The notes under the pieces: model-generated
Told to the model about the DNA's origin: nothing
Database searches by the model: none
The model's input: the letters and a program-made list of their open reading frames with translations, nothing else
From: Choristocarpus tenellus KU-1152
Taxonomy: Eukaryota > Phaeophyceae
Assembly (NCBI GenBank): GCA_964200185.2
Contig: CAXNAD020000198.1
Span: 1 to 24,865 of the forward strand
Direction: 5' to 3'
Length of the DNA: 24,865 nt
Made by a program: the position numbers and the translations under genes
In this document: positions 20,701 to 24,865 of the stretch, one piece after another
How positions within the stretch are numbered: the stretch's first letter is position 1
Layout: the number at the start of each line of letters is the position of its first letter

Positions 20701-22818
20701 CTTCAGTATAGTTATCAAAATAAGGTACCCAACTTTTAGCGCCTGCTTGCAGGGCGCACACATCCGCACAAGCACTTCTGATTGGAGGCCAGATCCCCCC
20801 CCACCCAACCATGTCAACCAATTCCCTTCCCAGTAATTTGACCCTAAGCTTGTCAGGTATTGTGCTTCATTTTGTCAAATATTGGTGTTCTACCAGAGGC
20901 ATTCAATCGCACAACTGTCTGTCCTGGTGGAACAGTGGTGTCTCAATCTCACATGTTCATATATTGTTGGTATGAGTCCCGACTGGCCACTTTTATCACT
21001 CCCTACAATGGTATTATAGCAATAGATTGTGGTGGAGGGAGTGCATGGTGACAAGCTTAATTTGAACCTCGTACCGACTGACCCCCTTGTTTGGAAGGGG
21101 TTGCCTCATTATATGGCAATTCTCTCTCCTGTGTGACCTCAAGTATAAGAGTGCCAGTGTACATGTGTTGCTTGAAAGATGACCAGTTCATTTCTTGAGT
21201 TTCCTTCTTATCCATTAGCCTACCATTGCTCCACCTTTACCATATCTTGAGAAAATTGCTTGACATATTGCCACATCAGAATAAAGGAGGGTGATGTAGA
21301 CCCTGTGATATATACCACCTTGATACAGTCCTATAGAGGAGGAGATATTGGACCATACGAAGGAAGGAATTCATGCTCTAGGAGACTGACACCCTATAGC
21401 AGCAGTAGCCCCTGGCGGGAAGTTGAACTAGCTGTAGGCCCTGAGATATATGACAGTTTGATCCAACAACTATATAGTGGGAAATTTTGGTCCATACTCC
21501 CCTTTCCACACACAATGTGATTCCACAATTCAGTAAGTTTCTTTCTCCAATTCTACAACATGGCATCTTTTTGCCCTTTCCCGCGATCCTTAAAATGCAA
21601 CCCTCCCTACTTCCCATCTGGTTTGACTTTGGATGGGTATGAAGTGTTACGTATTCATTGTCATGTACATAAACTTCTCTCCTTCTCCCATCTCTTCTCC
21701 GTTCTATGAAACTTATGGCACAGAGTACATAGTCTTCAAACACAGTTTGAAGACTATGTCCTTTCTGCCCTATTCCATCGCCTGAACATGGCCTGTCCAG
21801 CTATCGCGGCCTCTCTTGCTTCAAGTATCGTGGTGTCACGTATGTGCATTTTATGCGTGTGTGCTGTAAACAGGGATGTTATGTCTAAGGCACTGCAACT
21901 ACTAGAAGGATGCTGCTGCCCAGATGGCTGTCTCAATTGCATTCACGACCATGGATGTACAGGCTACAACTCGGTGAGGGTTTGAACTTTCTCTAGTAGC
22001 TACAGGTGATAGCCACAGAGTGAAAATGCAATAGAGTGGAGAATGAACATCGAGAAAGACCACCGGGACGTGTGCTCTTTGAGAGTCTGGATGGTACATG
22101 CTGTGAGATGATGCATAAAGCTTTTGAATCACATCCTCAGTTGGGGTATTACGTACTGACCCCAATCACAGCTTTGCTTTACTTGTGTACCACTTCTCAA
22201 CTTCCAATGTCCCCACCATCCTTAGTCACCCGTCAAACACAGTAGCCTCGCCTGTTCAGCCCCCAGTGTCTAAACCTCAACACATAGCCATCAACCCCTG
22301 ACTAACATACCCTGTCAAACTGTTGGTAGCTTCTGGACAAGAAGGCTGCTCTCATCCTACTTCGTGGCATGATCCATCTCATGGGCACAAAGGGGGTGGG
22401 CACCACAACAACAAGAGGAGGTGATGACACTGAAACCTCTTCCTCTGGTAAACAAGTGAATGGGACTGAATGGTCAGGTTCTACGCAAAGGAGGGGGTGC
22501 AGTGGTGAAAGTTTTGGGTGCGACTTTCTCCTCAGGGGTGAGGATGAAGGGGTTGTTTCCTGCCCAGCATCCCCTCAAGGAGGACAGAAGTGTACTTCAG
22601 AAGAAGAGGTAACAAGGAGAAGGGCAGCAAGGGACGTGGGTGCTAATGATGATAAGCAGGCCTGTGAGGGCCGAAGGGAAACGACTGTGCCTGATCCAAC
22701 TTTGCTGTCTCCCTGGAAGAAGCAAAGGCTGCGCAATTTGCGCCTTGCAAAGGGCATGGAAAGGGCACGCCAGAAGGATATTGAGGTTCAAGGGTGTTGG
22801 ATCCCTTCCGTGCCCTAG
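5527..22818 (+). CDS. HRQ1: HRQ1-type ATP-dependent DNA helicase with DUF1998 domain, 22 exons
   Basis: Splicing 22 exons (listed below) gives 4692 nt, 1563 residues plus stop, with phase kept at all 21 junctions. Order: basic/acidic N-terminus with KKNQTRKRR; helical Hrq1 N-terminal region (residues 66-165); low-complexity loop (about 206-330); RecA1 with HQA, TSTSSGKS (Walker A, 413-420), LFPTKALAQDQLR, TNPDMLH, DEAH (527-530) and SAT (567-569); an insertion of about 300 residues (615-914); RecA2 with TIAFCRTRK, ALELGVDIG and QQAGRAGR (1027-1034); DUF1998 with CDPEDVDC and CCCPDGCLNC; basic low-complexity tail. Family knowledge: Hrq1 is a 3'-5' SF2 helicase of the nucleus, RECQ4-like in fungi, acting in interstrand-crosslink repair and telomere maintenance, and related to bacterial MrfA. 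The start ATG has G at -3 and +4, with an in-frame stop at 5485-5487. The protein is longer than fungal or plant homologues because of its insertions. All motifs are intact, so it is probably functional. Identity is very likely; exact exon ends are inferred. Confidence 0.93.
6010..6122 (+). CDS. HRQ1: HRQ1 exon 2: N-terminal helical domain, part 1
   Basis: Residues 66-103: the segment LFEAVDYVYCFLVKN matches the conserved Hrq1 N-terminal helix that reads like LFxALNTVYTFL in fungi and plants. Acceptor AACCCAG; donor CAG|GTGGAC; the exit is phase 0. The first codon is split with exon 1 (G|AG, Glu). An in-frame TAA at 5982-5984 limits how far upstream it can start. The 764-nt intron 2 that follows has only unrelated short frames. 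Confidence 0.85.
6887..7072 (+). CDS. HRQ1: HRQ1 exon 3: N-terminal domain, part 2
   Basis: Residues 104-165: SMVQELFPGRFSPPASF followed by MRSLAECAPSVLCL, which matches the stretch after the N-terminal helix in the family (a loop, then a helix ending in a LxPDLI-like motif). Acceptor GACACACAG; donor GAG|GTATGG; phase 0 at both ends. The ATG at 6890 lies in frame but is internal, since exon 2 carries family sequence. Intron 3 (718 nt) is unremarkable apart from a C/T-rich end. Confidence 0.85.
7791..8299 (+). CDS. HRQ1: HRQ1 exon 4: N-terminal domain end and low-complexity loop
   Basis: Starts LELRFHMKN with KKRRAAVVQALLDQV (residues about 187-201), as in the family's basic helix region, then a Ser/Gly/Glu/Asp-rich linker (about 206-330) with SSSSRDISNESRDDRGRDR. 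Acceptor ACCAG at 7786-7790 is chosen; the AG at 7798-7799 is in the same frame and would remove three residues. Donor CAG|GTGGGG; phase 2. The alternative donor at 8149 breaks phase with exon 5. Confidence 0.8.
8668..8708. repeat. (CA)20 microsatellite in HRQ1 intron 4
   Basis: Uninterrupted CA dinucleotides over 41 bases. It lies inside the 1128-nt intron 4 (8300-9427), which otherwise holds short open frames and a C-rich stretch near 9350-9375 before the acceptor. Confidence 0.98.
9428..9595 (+). CDS. HRQ1: HRQ1 exon 5: lead-in to the helicase core
   Basis: Reads FDALQTLRHL then FYKGQVAHVETIPGQKG and HPAVAEALRVSKGVTR (residues 336-391), the segment just before Walker A in Hrq1/MrfA-type helicases. 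Acceptor CACATAG. The last codon is split AG|G across a GC donor (GAG|GCAAGA). Confidence 0.93.
9596..9800 (+). other. HRQ1 intron 5, GC-AG type
   Basis: The donor is GAG|GCAAGA and the acceptor GAGAAG|G. Joining here gives GVTR-LFEHQA, exactly the family pattern (GI..LY.HQ) with phase kept. No GT donor nearby gives the same fit. The intron is 205 nt. Confidence 0.85.
9801..9995 (+). CDS. HRQ1: HRQ1 exon 6: motif Q region, Walker A, motif Ia
   Basis: Carries LFEHQAIAIDASLSGRHV, Walker A (STSTSSGKS, residues 412-420; Lys419 is the ATP-binding lysine) and motif Ia LYLFPTKALAQDQLR. Donor CTCAG|GTTGGT; the exit is phase 2, completing Arg with exon 7. This is the clearest single piece of evidence for the helicase family. 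Confidence 0.97.
10290..10431. repeat. 47-bp direct duplication on both sides of an assembly gap (intron 6)
   Basis: Left copy 10290-10336 and right copy 10385-10431 both read CCTGACTCC, AGTCCTTTCAGCCCCT, CTGCCTA and so on, with five mismatches in 47. Each is preceded by a T-run (18 and 11). Ten Ns (10354-10363) lie between them. Intron 6 spans 9996-10476. Confidence 0.9.
10354..10363. other. Assembly gap of 10 N
   Basis: Ten undetermined bases in HRQ1 intron 6, placed in a T-rich duplicated stretch. The true gap size is unknown. No exon is missing, since exons 6 and 7 join in phase and in family order. Confidence 0.99.
10477..10564 (+). CDS. HRQ1: HRQ1 exon 7: after motif Ia
   Basis: Reads SLKALVQASPVLQAQV and TLDGDTPFRE (residues 457-485); the DGDTP motif is typical of DUF1998-type helicases. 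Acceptor CCACTAG, donor GAG|GTGAGA, phase 0. The following intron 7 (573 nt) has nothing else recognised. Confidence 0.93.
11138..11266 (+). CDS. HRQ1: HRQ1 exon 8: motif Ib and first half of the DEAH box
   Basis: RGFAMEKANVILTNPDMLH followed by HKRYRRVLGNLAYVVVDE (residues 486-528). Acceptor CCACCAG, donor GAG|GTTCGT. It ends precisely after Asp-Glu of motif II. Intron 8 is 266 nt. Confidence 0.95.
11533..11634 (+). CDS. HRQ1: HRQ1 exon 9: second half of the DEAH box
   Basis: AHVYRGAFGSHVSMVLRRL then LRLWALYAGSGPPPQ (residues 529-562). Ala529 and His530 complete DEAH. Acceptor GGATAG, donor CAG|GTGATA, phase 0. The next intron (11635-12838, 1204 nt) holds no exon: exon 9 joins directly to FISCSAT in exon 10. 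Confidence 0.95.
12679..12716. repeat. Telomere-like AACCCCCCC array in HRQ1 intron 9
   Basis: Period 9: C-runs of 4, 7, 7, 7 and 5 separated by AA (12683-12684, 12692-12693, 12701-12702, 12710-12711). The minus strand has five G-runs of at least four with TT spacers, a textbook G-quadruplex pattern. It lies 122 nt before the exon 10 acceptor. Confidence 0.95.
12839..14017 (+). CDS. HRQ1: HRQ1 exon 10: motif III, 300-residue insertion, motif IV
   Basis: The largest exon (393 codons). It starts FISCSATMLDSPGHF (motif III SAT, residues 567-569), continues KDTAPCGSKTFVLWNPP, and ends SPIVETAQVLAAVV then VRTIAFCRTRKLTELALRY. Between lies an insertion (residues 615-914, bases 12995-13894) rich in Gly, Glu, Arg, Lys and Ser, e.g. 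GRGRKGRRGKGRKE, with one less repetitive part (QICPTDNYYDLEYKRL). It has no stop over 900 nt, so it is more likely translated than a retained intron. Acceptor GGCAAAG, with a strong C/T tract before it; donor CAG|GTGGAT. The ATG at 12860 is internal. Intron 10 is 321 nt. Confidence 0.92.
14339..14446 (+). CDS. HRQ1: HRQ1 exon 11: RecA2, YRGGY motif
   Basis: DLDTSAPHLTSLVRGYRGGY then TKGDRREIEGKLFANQ (residues 956-991), matching the family's YRAGY..EDRREIE segment. Acceptor CTTTTCAG, donor CAG|GTACGA, phase 0 at both ends. Intron 11 is 201 nt. Confidence 0.96.
14648..14732 (+). CDS. HRQ1: HRQ1 exon 12: motif V
   Basis: LLGVTATCALELGVDIGELD and VTLHLGFPG (residues 992-1020). The acceptor is ATCTAAG; the nearby CTCCTAG acceptor would put TGA in frame. 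Donor CTG|GTGAGA, phase 1. The next intron (1019 nt) holds only short, unrelated frames. Confidence 0.95.
15752..15834 (+). CDS. HRQ1: HRQ1 exon 13: motif VI (arginine finger)
   Basis: SISSLRQQAGRAGRGG then TDSLAIMVLFQ (residues 1020-1047). QQAGRAGR is motif VI, whose arginines contact ATP. Acceptor GCAAGCAG, donor CAG|GTAATC, phase 0. Intron 13 is 561 nt with no recognised content. Confidence 0.96.
16396..16485 (+). CDS. HRQ1: HRQ1 exon 14: post-core segment
   Basis: DPVSQYFLHNPRELLHKEPE then AAVLDAKNDL (residues 1048-1077), matching the family's DPLDQYF..HPEELF...PEAAV..DP.N. Acceptor CACTTAG, donor CTT|GTGAGG, phase 0. The following 1143-nt intron has short open frames only. Confidence 0.94.
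17629..17739 (+). CDS. HRQ1: HRQ1 exon 15: HLLCAAAE motif
   Basis: ILQSHLLCAAAECPLG then EGLFGGRKKMDE (residues 1078-1114). HLLCAAAE.PL is a hallmark of this helicase family just after the RecA2 domain. Acceptor ACGTGCAG, donor GAG|GTAAGA. Intron 15 is 452 nt, C-rich near 17855-17925. Confidence 0.95.
18192..18328 (+). CDS. HRQ1: HRQ1 exon 16: winged-helix-like region
   Basis: VIDLMMGGDFPRLVKAS, then DPPPCRRVGLRMIDPVT (residues 1115-1160), corresponding to the family's P..RVSLRSI stretch. Acceptor ACTGACAG; donor CAC|GTGAGA, phase 2. Intron 16 is 412 nt. Confidence 0.88.
18741..18843 (+). CDS. HRQ1: HRQ1 exon 17
   Basis: FSVVDDLREEQTIDHVEYSR then AFFSLFEGAIYLHQ (residues 1160-1194), matching family positions where E.......HPGAIYLHQG occurs. 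Acceptor CTGCATAG; donor CAG|GTCATG, a weak consensus. Phase 0. Intron 17 (569 nt) is unremarkable. Confidence 0.93.
19413..19564 (+). CDS. HRQ1: HRQ1 exon 18
   Basis: ARQYMVTKLDLKAVVAHVRP and VKVDYFTASRNNVDV (residues 1195-1245), the family pattern Y.V..LDL....A.VRPV.VDYYT. Acceptor CTACTTCAG, donor CAC|GTGAGC, phase 2. Intron 18 is 219 nt. Confidence 0.95.
19784..19964 (+). CDS. HRQ1: HRQ1 exon 19
   Basis: GAVDVVATVHGYVKIRANTG, then LPSLCYGTRAFWLDIG (residues 1245-1305), as in V...V.GY.KI.......LP...Y.T.A.WLDIP of homologues. Acceptor CCTTGAAG; donor AAG|GTATTA, phase 0. Intron 19 (354 nt) has a T/C-rich 3' end. Confidence 0.94.
20319..20506 (+). CDS. HRQ1: HRQ1 exon 20: DUF1998 domain, first part
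   Basis: GGVHALAHALLAVIPLFLM, CDPEDVDC (1325-1332), then RPRPSRVMIFDKRPGGTGV (residues 1306-1368). The H(A/E)L and FD..PGG.G motifs are those of DUF1998. Acceptor TGCAAAAG. The donor is CAG|GCAAGC. Joining here gives the family spacing of 15 residues from Phe to the cysteine cluster in exon 21. Confidence 0.94.
20507..21873 (+). other. HRQ1 intron 20, GC-AG type, longest intron
   Basis: Donor CAG|GCAAGC and acceptor GTAAACAG. The split codon AG|G (Arg1368) keeps phase. A strong GT donor (AAT|GTACGT, 20563) lies downstream in the open frame but would leave the wrong phase and add about 18 residues. Apart from the hairpin listed separately, the 1367 nt hold only short unrelated frames. Confidence 0.8.
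21727..21759. repeat. Perfect 15-bp inverted repeat with 3-nt loop (intron 20)
   Basis: Left arm ACATAGTCTTCAAAC (21727-21741), loop ACA, right arm GTTTGAAGACTATGT (21745-21759), with no mismatch. It lies 114 nt before the exon 21 acceptor. It would form a stable hairpin in the pre-mRNA. Function unknown. Confidence 0.97.
21874..21973 (+). CDS. HRQ1: HRQ1 exon 21: DUF1998 cysteine cluster
   Basis: DVMSKALQLLEGCCCPDGCL, then NCIHDHGCTGYNS. Cysteines at 1381-1383, 1387, 1390 and 1396 match the family's C.C..GCP.C metal-binding cluster, with two extra cysteines. Acceptor AAACAG, donor TCG|GTGAGG, phase 0. Intron 21 is 356 nt. Confidence 0.96.
22330..22818 (+). CDS. HRQ1: HRQ1 exon 22: C-terminal helix and low-complexity tail
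   Basis: LLDKKAALILLRGMIHLMG (residues 1402-1420) matches the last conserved helix of the family. The remaining 143 residues are a Gly/Ser/Thr/Glu-rich tail with basic patches TRRRAAR and WKKQRLRNLRLAKG, and end at TAG 22816-22818. Acceptor TTGGTAG. The tail has no match I recognise and may carry a second nuclear signal. Confidence 0.92.
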   Translation, partial: LLDKKAALILLRGMIHLMGTKGVGTTTTRGGDDTETSSSGKQVNGTEWSGSTQRRGCSGESFGCDFLLRGEDEGVVSCPASPQGGQKCTSEEEVTRRRAARDVGANDDKQACEGRRETTVPDPTLLSPWKKQRLRNLRLAKGMERARQKDIEVQGCWIPSVP

Positions 22819-22861
22819 CAGGGGATGAGACATCCCTTCATACTATATCTCTTCATGTGTA

Positions 22862-22890
22862 TGTAATTATTGTTTTGGTTTTGTGATAAA
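22862..22890 (+). terminator. Candidate polyadenylation region of HRQ1
   Basis: TGTAA at 22862-22866, the usual signal in green algae, and GATAAA at 22885-22890, a variant of AATAAA, lie 44-72 nt after the stop in a T-rich context. Either could serve; both are short enough to be chance. Confidence 0.3.
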
Positions 22891-24462
22891 TAGACCAAGT
22901 AAGGCGTATGTCCCAAGCTTCAACAGAAGATTAAGATTCAAGACATTGGGAGATATATTTTCAAGCACCTGAAGAGTGTTTCAAATGTTGCCAGCTTTGT
23001 GGAGACTGGGGTTGAATCCACAACAGCAATTGGACCATCCCGTTTTCAAAATGCAGAATATAATGCAGTAGAACAAATTTGCAGCTAGCTGCTGCAAAAG
23101 ATCGTCTAAGAATAGAAGTCCTGGTGAATGCCTTGCAACTCTCAGTTATTGTATGGCTTCCATGCATATGTAAGTATAATCCGTACGAAGGATCATGTTC
23201 TTCCAAATCTGCAATAATTTGTGGCTGCAGCTCATTAGGTGGATAATAGGAACGAATCATCTGTTGACAAATTTTGCTTCTACTCAAGGAACATTGCATA
23301 AATGTGAGCATGAAGCATGTTTGTGGTTTCCCTCTCCCTGAAGAGTCGCATTCGATATGTGGAATATATGTAACTGTACCTAAGGAGTGCATACCGTTCG
23401 TTTTGAAAAGACGTTTGAAATGATGGTACCATTATAGTATTATTGTTGTTGCGTCATAAGAGTACCGAGTATTGGATGGGTCCATACAACTGACTTACTC
23501 TTCAAAGAGGGAGACACTACTTGGCAGAGGCTTAAGTCCTACAGGAATGAAAGAAATTGCCAAGAAAGAATGAAAGGAGGAGAAACAAGAACACTGTGTG
23601 TTGTATTCAACGTTAGGACATATGCGTGTAACATCAAAACGTGCATATTACTCCTATTACTAATTACCAAAAGCAATTAATTCAAAATGCACTTAGTGAT
23701 GATATCTCGAGACTACATAGTTCGGCTCTACACTCTCCAAGTGACGAAAAGGTATCGTGTCCAACTTTGCGTTGGTGTAATAGGATATGTGGCATCTAGG
23801 CGTTACTCCTTTTTGGTGCATTTACCATTCTCCTCCCACATCATTGCTCCACATGGTGCAAAAAATGTAAGAAAAGTGGGGTGGGTGATAGTGAGGTGGT
23901 GATAGTGTAGGATAGGACTCAACATCTGAGATGATATTTTATTGTGAATGGAGAGGGAGGTATGTATTAGATTGTTACTATGAATCAGCACTAACATTGC
24001 AAGGTATAGTCACTACGAGAAGAGAACATAACAGCAATATGATTGTCCCATGCCACAATGAGCAAGAGTTTTCAGAAAGAACATGTTGAATGGAAGTGGC
24101 AGTGGTGCCCAATACCTTATCTCTACACACCTCACCTCACGCACACCTGAACACATGCTGACTCTGTGGCAACATGGCTTTCATTCTAATGGACTAAATT
24201 GTCAACAGTGTTGCCCAAACCACAGGTGTTTGAATGTAAGGATTGGAGAGGTTACGACTCCCAACACTTCCACATTGGGAGGGCCAATTTTCTGAGGTAA
24301 AGCGTGGCACATGGAAAATATGAACCAATATGTTTTCTATCAATATTTTCTGATCAATAATATCGAGCACAGGGTCATGGCTGCGAGTAAGTAACTCAAT
24401 GTGGAAATGTTGGGGAGTGGCAGTCAACGTAAGTTGCCAGAACCTTATTGCTGGATGGGAGG
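22891..24462. other. Intergenic stretch, no supported gene
   Basis: More AT-rich than the region before HRQ1. The longest open frame is on the minus strand (22961-23392, 143 codons) and has no domain I recognise. No repeats or RNA genes were seen by eye. The last few hundred bases should contain the promoter of the next gene. Confidence 0.4.
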
Positions 24463-24561
24463 ATGATGAGGGTTCCCATTGATGACCATGATCAGGAGGA
24501 AGAACATGTTGGGGTGTACTTTGTTAAGCAATATTATGGGAGCATAGTAAATGTACCCGAG
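24463..24561 (+). CDS. First coding exon of a G3BP-like NTF2-domain protein (partial)
   Basis: Reads MMRVPIDDHDQEEEH then VGVYFVKQYYGSIVNVPE, and stops at a donor GAG|GTAGCG. The pattern VG.YFV.QYY..L...PE is the start of the NTF2-like domain in G3BP-type RNA-binding proteins of plants, fungi and animals, which continue L(H)xFY. Known members have an NTF2 domain plus an RRM and act in stress-granule and mRNA regulation. The LHxFY part is not found in the window, consistent with a following exon beyond base 24865. The start ATG has A at -3, and an in-frame TAA lies at 24430-24432. An upstream exon spliced at the CCAG ending at 24440 is possible. The match is short. Confidence 0.6.
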
Positions 24562-24691
24562 GTAGCGATGTCCACCTGCCATGTATCCTACTACAGCATA
24601 TCAAAGTGGGATAATGTGCTGATGCAACTGCCTATGTGGGCTGGTCTCTTCAAGTTGGCTAAGTTGCCTAGAATAATGATTTGGAATAGAG

Positions 24692-24865
24692 GGCTCAAAG
24701 TATCTGGAGGGGGGGTGGCGACTGTCCATCTGGAGTCTTTTTTTTTGTTGTTGTGATGTTTAGGAGATTTGGTTGCATACGTCGGATGGATAATGTAAAT
24801 CCAATTTTCCTGATTTTGACCTAACTGGACACAATGGTGTAGAACCCCCCCCCCCCCCCCCCCCC
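24692..24865 (+). repeat. Dispersed repeat, copy B, ending in poly-C
   Basis: Diverged direct copy of 3807-3970 with the same landmark order. It lies in the inferred first intron of the NTF2-domain gene (from 24562), and its C-rich end becomes a run of 21 C (24845-24865) at the window edge, where copy A has a shorter C-rich tract. Confidence 0.75.

Noticed and set aside
1-24865. Bacterial-type features (operons, CRISPR, insertion sequences, attachment sites)
   Set aside because: The window is clearly spliced eukaryotic DNA and none of these patterns was seen.

Overview
This is nuclear DNA from an intron-rich eukaryote. One gene, on the + strand, occupies about 70% of the window (5527-22818). 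Joined across 22 exons it gives an uninterrupted 1563-residue protein that I identify as HRQ1, a superfamily-2 DNA helicase with a C-terminal DUF1998 cysteine domain. Every exon junction keeps reading phase, and every expected helicase motif is present in order, so the gene looks intact. The 21 introns average 600 nt. Nineteen are GT-AG and two (introns 5 and 20) are best explained as GC-AG. HRQ1 is known from plants, algae and fungi. The intron density, long low-complexity insertions in the protein and a TGTAA motif after the stop codon suggest an alga or other protist, but I cannot name the lineage.

Layout. 1-232: a possible last exon of an unrecognised upstream gene. 233-5300: no gene I can support; it holds a 67-72 bp minisatellite (2074-2312), a two-copy tandem duplication (3307-3648), one copy of a dispersed repeat (3807-3970), and minus-strand stretches that look like broken coding sequence (about 4080-4960). 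5365-5372: a TATA-like element. 5527-22818: HRQ1. Its introns hold a (CA)20 microsatellite, a 10-N assembly gap lying between two copies of a 47-bp duplication, a telomere-like AACCCCCCC array, and a perfect 15-bp hairpin. 22819-24462: HRQ1 3' end and intergenic sequence. 24463-24561: the first coding exon of a second + strand gene, whose start matches the NTF2-like domain of G3BP-type RNA-binding proteins; the rest lies beyond the window. A second copy of the dispersed repeat sits in that gene's first intron, and the window ends in a run of 21 C.

The two genes have no obvious joint function: HRQ1 acts on DNA in the nucleus, while a G3BP-like protein would bind RNA. I see no bacterial-style operon, CRISPR array, intact mobile element or RNA gene, and no new multi-gene system. 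The points most worth checking are the two GC-AG introns, the 300-residue insertion inside the helicase core, and the structured repeats inside the HRQ1 introns.
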